A stretch of DNA of 64,000 nucleotides, taken from positions 186,001 to 250,000 of the forward strand of contig UQIF01000001.1 in the NCBI GenBank assembly GCA_900540955.1. Direction: 5' to 3'. Both the position numbers and the translations under genes were made by a program. Shown one piece after another: positions 53,617 to 62,082 of this stretch (positions are counted from its first letter, which is position 1; the number at the start of each line of letters is the position of its first letter). Under the pieces are notes generated by a model. That model did no database searches, was not told the DNA's origin, and was given only the letters and a program-made list of their open reading frames with translations. This DNA comes from an uncultured Olsenella sp. (lineage in GTDB: Bacteria; Actinomycetota; Coriobacteriia; Coriobacteriales; Atopobiaceae).

Positions 53617-54210
53617 ATGGGTCCTGTTCATGGCTTGTCGCTCATTAAAGATGCCCTCGCGCCAGATCTGCGATTCGTGGAAAAGACCGTCGAAGATCGT
53701 CTTCGCTGGCGGGGGAAGATATTTGAGGCAAGAACGCTGGATGTTCTTCTTCCCGATGGGTCGAGCGGCTACCGCGAAGTCGTGCGTCACCATGGCGGTG
53801 CCGGTGTTGTTGCGCTCGACGACGATGGACGTATCTGTTTGGTTCGCCAATATCGCGTCGCCCTTGGCCGAATGACACTCGAGATTCCTGCCGGCAAGCT
53901 TGAGCCGGGGGAGGATGGGGTCTCCTGCGCGGCAAGGGAGCTCGCTGAGGAGACGGGGCTTCTCGCTGGGCGTTTAGAGCGCCTGGTGTGTGTTTTCGGT
54001 TCCCCGGGGTTTACCGATGAGCAAACCGAGGTCTTCTTGGCCCGCGATTTATCACAAGGCGTTGCCTCTCCCGACAAGGACGAGCTCGACGAGTGCATCT
54101 GGGTTCCCTTACAAGACGTAGTGGACGCGGCTCTCCGGGGTTTAATCCAAGACGGAAAGACGGTGTCGGGGGCGCTCGCGGCGAAAGCTCTTCTCGTATC
54201 GGACCGATAG
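53617..54210 (+). CDS. NUDIX hydrolase, ADP-ribose pyrophosphatase-like
   Basis: The 197-residue protein has a complete Nudix box, GKLEPGEDGVSCAARELAEE plus TGL, at about residues 93-115. Upstream lies the REVVRHHGGAGVVAL segment, and VRQYRVALGRMTLEIPAG is typical of the ADP-sugar (NudF/YqkG) group. It would split ADP-ribose or a related nucleoside diphosphate sugar to AMP and a sugar phosphate in the cytosol. ATG 53617 has GGAAGGGG nine bases upstream. tRNA-Arg starts 21 bases after the stop and may be co-transcribed. Confidence 0.9.
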   Translation: MGPVHGLSLIKDALAPDLRFVEKTVEDRLRWRGKIFEARTLDVLLPDGSSGYREVVRHHGGAGVVALDDDGRICLVRQYRVALGRMTLEIPAGKLEPGEDGVSCAARELAEETGLLAGRLERLVCVFGSPGFTDEQTEVFLARDLSQGVASPDKDELDECIWVPLQDVVDAALRGLIQDGKTVSGALAAKALLVSDR

Positions 54211-54231
54211 ATGTTAAAATAAATCACGATT

Positions 54232-54308
54232 GCGCCGTTAGCCCAGTTGGATAGAGCAACGGACTTCTAATCCGAAGGTCGGGGGTTCGAATCCCTCACG
54301 GCGCACCA
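54232..54308 (+). tRNA. tRNA-Arg (anticodon TCT)
   Basis: The acceptor GCGCCGT pairs with ACGGCGC, then A and CCA. The anticodon stem ACGGA encloses CTTCTAA: anticodon TCT, reading AGA, a codon that is rare in this GC-rich genome. Confidence 0.96.
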
Positions 54309-54320
54309 AAGCATTTCTGT

Positions 54321-54352
54321 AGGTCGAAGCTGTCTAGAGCTTCGACCTTTTT
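54321..54352 (+). terminator. Terminator after tRNA-Arg
   Basis: AGGTCGAAGCT (54321-54331) pairs with AGCTTCGACCT (54338-54348), followed by TTTT. Confidence 0.9.
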
Positions 54353-54438
54353 AATGCCACGATTCCCCTGCGTCTTACGATGGCGGAGGTGGCTCCTAAC
54401 TGCGATTCAAGCGTGTTTATGGTCTTGTTTAGCCATTT

Positions 54439-54597
54439 GCAAGCAAAATCTCGATATCTTTCTTGCGTATTCAAGCGGTTCATGGCCTATTTCTGACCGT
54501 TCGCCGAATGAGAGTTGCGGATTTGAGGATGAATTCAAAAAACGATCCAGCTTGTGTCTATTTTGTTGTGACAAGAGCGCCGGCTTTGCGGCATACT
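54439..54597 (+). promoter_or_regulatory. fruK upstream region with putative promoter
   Basis: The 320-base gap before fruK holds an AT-rich dyad, GCAAG (54439) and CTTGC (54462) around a GATATC centre, and a promoter-like GTGACA (54568-54573), 18 bases, CATACT (54592-54597). A fructose-responsive regulator could bind the dyad; no regulator gene is adjacent. Confidence 0.4.
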
Positions 54598-54630
54598 GGA
54601 ATCTGTCGCATCCTGTCGGAAGGAGTACGC

Positions 54631-55680
54631 GTGATTTACACGATGACGTTGAACCCTGCCCTTGATTACGTCATGCACCCGCTGACGCTCGATATGGGCT
54701 ACACCAACAGGTCCTCGAGCGAGGAGCTGCACTGCGGTGGCAACGGTATCAACATTTCCACCCTGCTCAAAGAGGTCGGCACCCCCAGCATCGCAATGGG
54801 CATCGCCGCCGGCTTCACCGGTGATTACCTGCTCAAGAGGCTTCAGGAGAAGGGTATCTCCTCGAACTTCGTGTGTCTTGACAACGGTTTCACCCGCATC
54901 AACGTCAAGCTCAACGGCATCGTCATGACGATGTGCAACGGCATGGGCCCGAAGATCTCCGAGAAGAAGGTCTATGAGCTGCTCGATCGTATGGACGTTA
55001 TTGGCGCAGGCGACACGCTCGTTCTCACGGGCTCCATCCCGAACTCGTTGCCGTCCGATATGTACGACCAGATCATGAAGCGATTCGCCGGTCGCGGAAT
55101 CCAGTTCGTCGTCGACGCACCCGGCCAGCTGCTCATGGATTCTCTGCCGGCTCACCCGTTCCTCATCAAGCCCAACAACCATGAGGTCGGTCGTATCTAC
55201 GGCGTCAACATCGAGAGCCCCGAGGAGTGCATGCCCTACGCGCACAAGCTCCAGGAGGAGGGCGCCCGCAACGTCATCATTTCGTGCGGCGGCCACGGCT
55301 CTCTGCTTCTTGACGAGAACGGCGCCGAGCACATCGTGCCTACGGCTCGAATCCGCCTCGTGAACGCCACCGGCGCCGGCGACTCCATGGTCGGCGGCTT
55401 CCTGTCGATGGTGACGCGCGGCGCCGACTACGATACCGCCCTCGTTTTCGCCTCGGCCTGCGGCACCGCTACCGCGGCCTCCAAGGGCATCGCGAACCGC
55501 AACAAGATCAATCGCGTCGTTACCGCGCTCTACAAAAAGATGGGCCGCGCGATTCCCGGCATCATCGCCAACGACATGCAGATCGCCAAGGACGCCGCCG
55601 CTGCTCGCGAGGTCGACAGCAAGCAGCAGGAGGCGGCCGCGCAGTTCGAGGCCGCCAAGGGCATCGCCGGCGGTAACTAA
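54631..55680 (+). CDS. fruK: 1-phosphofructokinase (PfkB family)
   Basis: FruK phosphorylates fructose 1-phosphate, the product of fructose PTS uptake, to fructose 1,6-bisphosphate. The protein begins MIYTMTLNPALDYVM, the hallmark of the FruK/LacC group, and has the sugar-site CGGNGINIS, the PfkB motif NATGAGDSMVGGFL and SCGGHGSLL. At 349 residues it is about 35-40 longer than usual, owing to an Ala/Gln-rich C-terminal tail. A tagatose-6-phosphate kinase role is possible but less likely beside ptsI. GTG 54631 has GGAAGGAG five bases upstream. It is followed by ptsI. Confidence 0.9.
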   Translation: MIYTMTLNPALDYVMHPLTLDMGYTNRSSSEELHCGGNGINISTLLKEVGTPSIAMGIAAGFTGDYLLKRLQEKGISSNFVCLDNGFTRINVKLNGIVMTMCNGMGPKISEKKVYELLDRMDVIGAGDTLVLTGSIPNSLPSDMYDQIMKRFAGRGIQFVVDAPGQLLMDSLPAHPFLIKPNNHEVGRIYGVNIESPEECMPYAHKLQEEGARNVIISCGGHGSLLLDENGAEHIVPTARIRLVNATGAGDSMVGGFLSMVTRGADYDTALVFASACGTATAASKGIANRNKINRVVTALYKKMGRAIPGIIANDMQIAKDAAAAREVDSKQQEAAAQFEAAKGIAGGN

Positions 55681-55690
55681 GGCTCCAATG

Positions 55691-55713
55691 CGTCGGGGCT
55701 CATGGCCCCGACG
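55691..55713 (+). promoter_or_regulatory. Intercistronic hairpins between fruK and ptsI
   Basis: CGTCGGGG/CCCCGACG (55691-55698 with 55706-55713), and shortly after a GGCCGC/GCGGCC hairpin near 55731-55746, just before the ptsI ribosome-binding site. No T-run follows. They may tune relative expression or mark an RNA processing site. Confidence 0.5.
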
Positions 55714-55764
55714 TGGGCAATAAGGGAAGAGGCCGCATCTGCGGCCGGAATGTAGGGGGACAAA

Positions 55765-57468
55765 ATGTACGAGGGAGTTAACGCATCTGACGGCATCGGC
55801 ATCGGCGTCGCGCGCGTCGCCGTCGAGCCTGACCTGAGCTTCACGCCTCACGCGCCCGAGGACGCGAAGGCCGAGGAGGAGCGCTATCAGGCCGCCGTCG
55901 CCAAGTTCATCGACCAGACTAACGCCCAGATTGAGCGCATGACCGCTACCGTCGGCCCCGAGGCCGCGGCGATCATGGGCGCCCACATCGAGTTTGCCGA
56001 GGATGAGGGCATCAAGGACATGGTCAACGGCTCCATCGAGAGCGGCATGTGTGCCGAGCAGGCCGTCTCCGAGGCTTACGACATGTACTACAACATGTTC
56101 GCCAACATGGAGGACGAGCTGTTCCGTGAGCGCGCCGCCGATGTCGCCGACGTCAAGACTGGCTTGCTCGCCGACCTTCTTGGCCAGGAGCTGGTCGACC
56201 TCTCCACGCTTCCGGAGAACTCCATCGTCGTCGTGCGCGAGCTCACTCCGTCCATGACCGCGGATATCGATAAGGACAACGTCGCCGCCATCATCACCGA
56301 GACCGGCGGCCGCACCTCCCACTCCGCCATCATCGCCCGTGCTCTCGAGATTCCGGCCGTTCTTTCGGTCGCGGATGCCACGACGAACATCAAGACCGGC
56401 GACATGGTCGTCGTCGACGGCACCAACGGCAAGGTCATCGCTCAGCCGTCCGACCACGACCTCGAGCACTACCGCGCCAAGGCCAAGCAGTACGCCGAGG
56501 AGAAGGTTGCCCTGGAGGCGTATCGCGGCAAGGAGACCGTGACTGCCGACGGTGACAAGAAGCTCCTCGTCGCCAACATCGGCAATCCCGATGACGCCAA
56601 CGTCGCCGCCGAGCACGACTGCGAGGGCGTGGGCCTGTTCCGCTCTGAGTTCCTCTTCATGGACTCGAAGGAGCTCCCGACCGAGGATGAGCAGTTCGCT
56701 GCTTACCAGAAGGTCGCCCTGCGCATGAAGGACCAGCCGGTCATCATCCGCACCCTTGACGTTGGCGGCGACAAGGAGATCCCTTATCTCCACCTTGTGA
56801 AGGAAGAGAACCCCTTCATGGGTTACCGCGCCGTTCGCTACTGCCTGAACAATCCGGATCAGTACAAGGTCCAGCTCACGGCTCTTCTGCGCGCCTCCGC
56901 TTTCGGCGACATCAAGATCATGGTTCCGCTCGTGACCAACCTTGACGAGATCCGTCAGGTCAAGGCTCTCGTCAAGGAGTGCATGGCCGATCTTGACGCG
57001 CGCGGCGTTTCCTACAACAAGAACATTGAGGTCGGCACCATGATCGAGACGCCCGCGGCGTCCCTGATCGCTGATGACCTTGCTGCCGAGTGCGACTTCT
57101 TCTCCATCGGCACCAACGACCTCATCGGCTACACCATGTGCGCCGACCGTGGCAACGATAAGGTCGCCTACCTCTACGAGGTTTACCAGCCTGCCGTGCT
57201 TCGCTCCCTCAAGCGCATCATCGAGGAGGGCAACAAGGCTGGCATCATGGTCGGCATGTGCGGTGAGGCCGCGGCCGACCCGCTGCTCATCCCGATCCTG
57301 CTCTCCTTCGGCCTGGGTGAGTTCTCCGTGTCTGCGCCGTCCATCCTTCGCACCCGTCGCATCATCTCCGAGTGGACCAAGGCCGAGGCCGATGCTCTTG
57401 CCGAGAAGGTCATGAAGCTCAAGACCGCGACTGAGGTCAAGGCCATGCTTCAGGCTGCTGCCAAGTAA
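55765..57468 (+). CDS. ptsI: Phosphoenolpyruvate-protein phosphotransferase (enzyme I)
   Basis: Enzyme I takes phosphate from PEP and passes it to HPr. The 567-residue protein has the N-terminal HPr-binding domain, the phosphorylated His186 in GGRTSHSAIIAR, and the C-terminal PEP-binding barrel with EGVGLFRSEFLFM, GTMIETPAA, FSIGTNDLIGY and the active-site Cys in VGMCGEAAADP. Length and order are standard. It lies 84 bases after fruK, an arrangement suited to coordinated fructose use; ptsH is 53 kb away. Confidence 0.97.
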   Translation: MYEGVNASDGIGIGVARVAVEPDLSFTPHAPEDAKAEEERYQAAVAKFIDQTNAQIERMTATVGPEAAAIMGAHIEFAEDEGIKDMVNGSIESGMCAEQAVSEAYDMYYNMFANMEDELFRERAADVADVKTGLLADLLGQELVDLSTLPENSIVVVRELTPSMTADIDKDNVAAIITETGGRTSHSAIIARALEIPAVLSVADATTNIKTGDMVVVDGTNGKVIAQPSDHDLEHYRAKAKQYAEEKVALEAYRGKETVTADGDKKLLVANIGNPDDANVAAEHDCEGVGLFRSEFLFMDSKELPTEDEQFAAYQKVALRMKDQPVIIRTLDVGGDKEIPYLHLVKEENPFMGYRAVRYCLNNPDQYKVQLTALLRASAFGDIKIMVPLVTNLDEIRQVKALVKECMADLDARGVSYNKNIEVGTMIETPAASLIADDLAAECDFFSIGTNDLIGYTMCADRGNDKVAYLYEVYQPAVLRSLKRIIEEGNKAGIMVGMCGEAAADPLLIPILLSFGLGEFSVSAPSILRTRRIISEWTKAEADALAEKVMKLKTATEVKAMLQAAAK

Positions 57469-57510
57469 GCTGCTCGTCGTAGGCCTATCTTCGTTGGGGC
57501 TTTAACGCGA

Positions 57511-57556
57511 ATCGCCTCCTGCTTCTCGATTCTCGAGAAGCAGGAGGCGATCTTTT
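57511..57556 (+). terminator. Terminator after ptsI
   Basis: A perfect 19-bp stem (57511-57529 with 57533-57551) with a three-base loop is followed by CTTTTA. It is one of the longest perfect stems in the window and lies before a convergent gene. Confidence 0.9.
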
Positions 57557-57639
57557 ATTCGTGCGACTGCGAGGTGTTTGCGGGTTTTGCGCTTTTGACT
57601 TGCCTAAGTTGTCAGTATCAATCCACCAGCCCCTCGAAT

Positions 57640-58575
57640 CTACTGAAACCGAGGAAAGATCACGTTGATGGCGGCGGGAACAACGTCCACGATGAAGTCG
57701 TTGCCGCGGAGCATCTCCCCATCGACTTGACATGGGGGCTCGACCTCGAAATGGAGCTCTGCGTGGCGTAGGCGTCTTGTGTGAACGACCTTCGAGAGTG
57801 TGTGCCTTCCCACGCGCGCCAATCCCAGGAGCGTCATGAGTTTCGGCAGCTTCGGAAGTTTTACGTTGTAGCACGTGTCGAGATAACCGTCGGAAGGATC
57901 GGCCTCAGGGCATATTTTGAAGCCGCCTCCGTAGGTTGGGCCCACCTGGATGGCGAAGATGATGCTGCAAAGGTCGACGGGGTCATCCTCATCGAATGAG
58001 ACAGAGACCTTAAAGCCCTCTTTTGCCTCCGACAAGATCTTGATCGCCGATCGTATAAACAGCTCCTCGCCCACCTGGGTTGTTCCCTCGGCGCGTTTTA
58101 TCGTTGTGTCGTTTGCGATCGCTGCGTCGAGCCCGAACGAGAGGGTCTCCATGAAGTGGACGCCATTTACGAGACCCAGGTCGCAAGGACGCGCAATGCC
58201 GCGCACAAGCTGCGCGAGCGCTCCCTGCACGTCGTTTTTTCTCATTCCGAGAGTTCGCGCGTAGTCATTTCCCGATCCCATGGGGATAATGCCGAGCTGA
58301 GGTCGAGCCTCTCTTTGAATTCCCATGAGCCCGTTTACGACCTCATGGATGATCCCGTCTCCGCCGAGTGCGAGAACGGTATCGTAGCCGGAAGCGGAGG
58401 CGGCCATTTCGATGGCATCTTCGGGTGCCGTTGTGCGGACTACCTCGAAACCGTTCGTTGCCGATGAGTAACTTTGGAGGAAGTCCTCGGCGAAGCGAGC
58501 GCCTTTCTCTCCGGCCCCGCTGTGCGCTGCCGGGTTTGCGATGACGAGCGTCTTTCCAAGAGGGGAGCGGGGCAT
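57640..58575 (-). CDS. Diacylglycerol/lipid kinase (YegS/DgkB family)
   Basis: The 311-residue cytosolic kinase has the DAGK catalytic signature ALGGDGIIHEVVNGL, the nucleotide-binding NPAAHSGAGEKG and PMGSGNDYART, and the C-terminal VDGEMLRGNDFIVDVVPAAI beta-domain end. Relatives phosphorylate diacylglycerol or other lipids, recycling lipid from envelope polymer synthesis. The start is the ATG at 58575 (minus), preceded by GGAGAAAGG; longer frames run into tRNA-Pro and are rejected. The gene is convergent with ptsI. Confidence 0.92.
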   Translation of the reverse strand: MPRSPLGKTLVIANPAAHSGAGEKGARFAEDFLQSYSSATNGFEVVRTTAPEDAIEMAASASGYDTVLALGGDGIIHEVVNGLMGIQREARPQLGIIPMGSGNDYARTLGMRKNDVQGALAQLVRGIARPCDLGLVNGVHFMETLSFGLDAAIANDTTIKRAEGTTQVGEELFIRSAIKILSEAKEGFKVSVSFDEDDPVDLCSIIFAIQVGPTYGGGFKICPEADPSDGYLDTCYNVKLPKLPKLMTLLGLARVGRHTLSKVVHTRRLRHAELHFEVEPPCQVDGEMLRGNDFIVDVVPAAINVIFPRFQ

Positions 58576-58634
58576 GACAGGGCCTTTCTCCGGAATCGGT
58601 TTATTTGTGGCTATGGGCATTCTACGCGTAAGGC

Positions 58635-58663
58635 TTGCCCAAAGGTCAATTCTCGCGTATAGT
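58635..58663 (+). promoter_or_regulatory. Promoter of tRNA-Pro/tRNA-Gly
   Basis: TTGCCC (58635-58640), 17 bases, TATAGT (58658-58663), 13 bases before tRNA-Pro. Confidence 0.75.
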
Positions 58664-58676
58664 AAATCCTCGGTTC

Positions 58677-58753
58677 CGGGGCGTGGCGCAGTTTGGTAGC
58701 GCATCTGCTTTGGGAGCAGAGGGTCGCTGGTTCGAATCCAGTCGCCCCGACCA
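58677..58753 (+). tRNA. tRNA-Pro (anticodon TGG)
   Basis: The acceptor CGGGGCG pairs with CGCCCCG, then A and CCA. The anticodon stem TCTGC/GCAGA encloses TTTGGGA, anticodon TGG. Confidence 0.96.
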
Positions 58754-58759
58754 ACATAC

Positions 58760-58833
<74 letters not shown>

Positions 58834-58841
58834 AACAAAAC

Positions 58842-58880
58842 AGCAGGCCAGAGATGGTAAAGTCTCTGGCCTGCTTTGTT
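58842..58880 (+). terminator. Terminator after tRNA-Gly
   Basis: A perfect 13-bp stem, AGCAGGCCAGAGA (58842-58854) with TCTCTGGCCTGCT (58863-58875), is followed by TTGTTG. From here to 59040 I see no gene, only GC-rich sequence. Confidence 0.88.
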
Positions 58881-59043
58881 GTGGACTACTTGTCTAACTG
58901 TTTTCTGGATTTGGCGGGCCGCGGGGTGCCGGGCGCTCGGTTGCGGAGGGTTTTTGCGGTATCTCGGTGGCCGACCCATTTCTGAGCTGGCCATATGTAC
59001 GCTGTGTTTCGGTGAGCGACCGAAAAAGTTACAGCTCGCATGC

Positions 59044-59077
59044 TGTGGTTTTACTAAAACCGCAACGCTCGTATTGT
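59044..59077 (+). promoter_or_regulatory. gdhA promoter with overlapping palindrome
   Basis: TTTACT (59050-59055), 16 bases, TATTGT (59072-59077). A dyad TGTGGTTTT-ACT-AAAACCGCA (59044-59064, one wobble) covers the -35 box, as expected for an operator controlling glutamate dehydrogenase. The binding protein is unknown. Confidence 0.6.
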
Positions 59078-59137
59078 ATCGACTTGGAATTTACGGCGCT
59101 CAAAGCAAGGCGCCGACAAACGACGATAGGAGAGAGC

Positions 59138-60493
59138 ATGTCGTACTGCGACAACGTCCTGGCCACGCTTGAGGAGCGCTATCCCGAGCAGAAGGAGTTC
59201 CTTCAGGCCGCAACCGAGATCCTCGGCACCCTGCAGCCCGCCCTTGATGCGCACCCCGAGTACGAGGAGGCCGCCATCCTTGAGCGCCTCGTTGAGCCCG
59301 AGCGCGTGATCATGTTCCGCGTGCCGTGGGTCGACGACTCCGGCAAGGTTCAGGTCAACCGCGGCTACCGCGTCGAGTTCAACTCCGCTATCGGGCCCTA
59401 CAAGGGCGGCCTTCGCTTCAACCCGACCGTCACCCTCGGCATGCTCAAGTTCCTCGGCCTCGAGCAGATCCTGAAGAACTCCCTCACCACGCTTCCCATG
59501 GGCGGCGGCAAGGGAGGCTCCGATTTCGACCCCAAGGGCAAGTCCAACAACGAGATCATGCACTTCTGCCAGTCTTTCATGACCGAGCTGTATCGTCACA
59601 TCGGCCCCAACACCGATGTCCCCGCCGGCGACCTTGGCGTCGGCGGCCGTGAGGTCGCCTACCTGTTCGGTCAGTACAAGCGCCTGCGCAACGAGTGGAC
59701 CGGCGTGCTTACCGGCAAGGGCCTTTCGTTCGGCGGCTCGCTTGCCCGCACCGAGGCCACCGGCTACGGCCTCGTCTACTTCGTCGACGAGTACCTCAAG
59801 AGCAACGGCGACTCCTTCGAGGGCAAGAACGTCGTCGTCCACGGCTCCGGCAACGTCGCCATCTACGCCATCCAGAAGGTTTCCCAGTTCGGCGGTAAGG
59901 TCCTTGCCTGCTCCGACACCAAGGGCTGGGTCGAGGACCCCGACGGCATCGACTACAAGGTGCTCGAGGGCATCTACAACATGAAGCGCTCCGGCCACGA
60001 CAAGGGCGTCTCGCTCGCGATGTACGTCGACGAGCGTCCGAACGCCACTTGGCACGCCGAGGACGGCCGCGGCTGCTGGAAGGTCCCCTGCGACATCGCG
60101 CTTCCCTGCGCCCGTGAGAACACCCTGCTCCTCGAGGATGCCAAGGCCCTCGTCGCCAACGGTGTCAAGGTCGTGGGCGAGGGCGCCAATATGCCCACCT
60201 CGATCGAGGCGACCGAGTACTTCCAGGCAAACGGAGTGGCCTTCATGCCCGGCAAGGCCGCGAACGCGGGCGGTGTGCTTGTTTCCGGCCTCGAGATGAG
60301 CCAGAACGCTGAGCATCTCTCTTGGACTTTCGAGGAGGTCGACGGCAAGCTCGAGCAGCTTATGCGCGGCATGTTCCACAACGTCGACGACACGGCAAAG
60401 AAGTACGGCCACGCCGGCAACTTCGTTATGGGTGCCAACATCGCTGGCTTTGAGAAGGTCGCCGATGCCATGCTCGCTCAGGGTGTCTGCTAA
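59138..60493 (+). CDS. gdhA: Glutamate dehydrogenase
   Basis: Gdh interconverts 2-oxoglutarate plus ammonia and glutamate. The 451-residue hexameric-type enzyme has the substrate block GPYKGGLRFNPTV, the catalytic lysine in LPMGGGKGGSDFDPKGKS, PAGDLGVGGREVAYLFGQYK and the coenzyme motif VVHGSGNVAIYAIQK ending ACSDTKGWV. Together these match the anabolic GdhA group, probably NADP-linked, though cofactor choice cannot be fixed by eye. ATG 59138 has AGGAGAG upstream. Strong codon bias suggests high expression. It is monocistronic with its own promoter and terminator. Confidence 0.96.
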   Translation: MSYCDNVLATLEERYPEQKEFLQAATEILGTLQPALDAHPEYEEAAILERLVEPERVIMFRVPWVDDSGKVQVNRGYRVEFNSAIGPYKGGLRFNPTVTLGMLKFLGLEQILKNSLTTLPMGGGKGGSDFDPKGKSNNEIMHFCQSFMTELYRHIGPNTDVPAGDLGVGGREVAYLFGQYKRLRNEWTGVLTGKGLSFGGSLARTEATGYGLVYFVDEYLKSNGDSFEGKNVVVHGSGNVAIYAIQKVSQFGGKVLACSDTKGWVEDPDGIDYKVLEGIYNMKRSGHDKGVSLAMYVDERPNATWHAEDGRGCWKVPCDIALPCARENTLLLEDAKALVANGVKVVGEGANMPTSIEATEYFQANGVAFMPGKAANAGGVLVSGLEMSQNAEHLSWTFEEVDGKLEQLMRGMFHNVDDTAKKYGHAGNFVMGANIAGFEKVADAMLAQGVC

Positions 60494-60517
60494 TCAGCCC
60501 CTTCCTTGGTATTTATT

Positions 60518-60550
60518 GCGCCGTCCGGTTTCCCGGGCGGCGCTTTTCTT
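60518..60550 (+). terminator. Terminator after gdhA
   Basis: GCGCCGTCCGG (60518-60528) pairs with CCGGGCGGCGC (60533-60543, one wobble), followed by TTTTCTT. Confidence 0.9.
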
Positions 60551-60572
60551 TCCCCGGGGTATCTGCGTGTCC

Positions 60573-60601
60573 TTACATTCTGTTAGGTAAACTAACATAA
60601 T
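60573..60601 (+). promoter_or_regulatory. Putative promoter upstream of the car leader
   Basis: TTACAT (60573-60578), 17 bases, CATAAT (60596-60601). The spacer holds a palindrome, GTTAG-GTAAA-CTAAC (60582-60596). A second -10-like TATACT lies at 60672, 15 bases before the PyrR-type loop, so two starts are possible. Confidence 0.5.
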
Positions 60602-60687
60602 TGCAGCATCTACCTGCGGTTTCTTGTGTGTAAAGTCGGGACATCGCCGCCAATTTGCGGTAGTCGGCGGCTATACTGTCAGCCAGA

Positions 60688-60717
60688 CCTTTAAGACGGT
60701 ACGAGAGACCGAAAAGG
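60688..60717 (+). promoter_or_regulatory. PyrR-type RNA binding loop in the carA leader
   Basis: CCTTTAAGAC-GGT-ACGAGAG-ACC-GAAAAGG folds as an outer CCTTT/AAAGG helix, a purine bulge, an inner CGGT/ACCG helix and a seven-base loop ending GAGAG. This is the arrangement of PyrR binding loops in pyr operon leaders (loop CAGAGAG in Bacillus). It stands 30 bases before a strong terminator, so UMP-bound PyrR would be expected to favour termination. Confidence 0.7.
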
Positions 60718-60746
60718 CGTCCACAACGTATTCGCGCGTGCCTTCT

Positions 60747-60780
60747 CGGAGTCATGCCCTTTGGGCTTACTCCGTTTTTT
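60747..60780 (+). terminator. Attenuator terminator upstream of carA
   Basis: CGGAGT (60747-60752) pairs with ACTCCG (60769-60774) and inner GCCC with GGGC, followed by six Ts. It lies inside the carA leader, 48 bases before the start codon, and is the switchable element of the PyrR-type attenuator. Confidence 0.85.
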
Positions 60781-60828
60781 ATGGCTCGTGCGGGCCCAAT
60801 GGGCGCGAACGGAAAGGACGGTGTTGCG

Positions 60829-62081
60829 TTGAACCTTTTGGTTGACGGCGGCAAGCATCCCAAGGCGCTTCTTGCGCTCGAGGACGGTAGTTATTTCTTC
60901 GGGCGCTCCGCGGGCGCGGAGGGCGAGACGTTCGGCGAGGTGGTGTTCAACACCTCGATGATCGGATATCAGGAAATCGCCTCCGACCCCTCATATGCCG
61001 GTCAGATCGTTACTCTTACCTATCCGCAGATCGGAAACTACGGTATCAACGAGAAGGACATGCAGGCTTCGGAGCTTCACCTTGCCGGCCTCATTGTCCA
61101 CGACATGTGCTATGAGCCGAGCAACTGGCAGTCCGTCATCTCCTTTCCCGACTTCCTAGCGGAGCGCGGCGTCGTCGCCATCGAGGACATCGATACCCGC
61201 GCGCTGACGCTCAAGATCCGCGAGGGCGGCGCCTGCAAGGCCGCCATCTCGACCACCGACCTCGACCCCGAAAGCCTGGTTGCCCGAGTTCGCGCCTCCG
61301 AGCCCATTTCCGAGCACAATTACGTCGCCGACGTCTCCTGCGACGAGACCTACGTGGTGCCTGCCGCGGGCGAGTGCCGCCACAAGGTGGTCGCCTACGA
61401 CTGCGGCGAGAAGCGCGGCATCGCCAAGCGTCTGGCCGCCGTCGGCTGTGAGGTCACCGTCGTGCCATGGGATACCCCAGCCGATAAAGCGCTCGCCATG
61501 AGTCCCGACGGAATCTTCTTCTCCAACGGCCCCGGAGACCCCGAGAGCGTTCCTCCCGTGGTCGACGCCGTCCGCGCCTGCCTCGGTAAGCTCCCCATCT
61601 TTGGCATCTGCCTCGGCAACCAGGTCATATCGATGGCTGCGGGCGCCGATATCGAGAAACTCCCCTACGGTCACCACGGCGGCAACGAGCCGGTTATGAA
61701 CCTGCTCACCGGTAAGGTCGAGATCACCGCCCAGAACCACAACTACGGCCCCGTCTTCTCGACCTTCGGTCCCCTCATCCCCGAGCTCTCCGGCGGTGTG
61801 TCCGAGCATCCGAGCGACCTGCGCTTCTGGTCCGAGCGCCACATTGCCCCCGTTGTCCAGACGAAGGAGTGCGGGCGCGTGCGCCTGACCCACGTCAACC
61901 TCAACGACGGCACCCCCGAGGGCATCCAGTTCCTCGACATCCCCGCCTTCTCCATGCAGTACCACCCCGAGGCGAAGCCCGGCCCGAACGACTCCACCTA
62001 CGCCTTCGCGGCGTTTGCTTGCCTCATGGACGGCGAGCCCGACTACCTTGCCATCGACGTCCGCGAGGGGAGGCGCTTCTA

Positions 62082-62082
<1 letters not shown>
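60829..62082 (+). CDS. carA: Carbamoyl-phosphate synthase small (glutaminase) subunit
   Basis: CarA hydrolyses glutamine and feeds ammonia to CarB. The 417-residue protein has the N-terminal CarA domain (ALLALEDGSYFFGRSAGAEG, NTSMIGYQEI) and a class I amidotransferase domain with the nucleophile in FGICLGNQVI and the His-Glu pair in MQYHPEAKPG. The nucleophile motif reads GNQ where E. coli has GHQ. TTG 60829 begins at the family N-terminus and has GGAAAGG 11 bases upstream. In-frame ATGs at 60781 and 60799 follow the terminator directly and lack a binding site. The stop shares one base with the carB start. Confidence 0.95.

Noticed and set aside
54535..56793. Minus-strand open frame of 752 codons across fruK and ptsI
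   Set aside because: Antisense shadow of two well-conserved plus-strand genes; no ribosome-binding site or family features.
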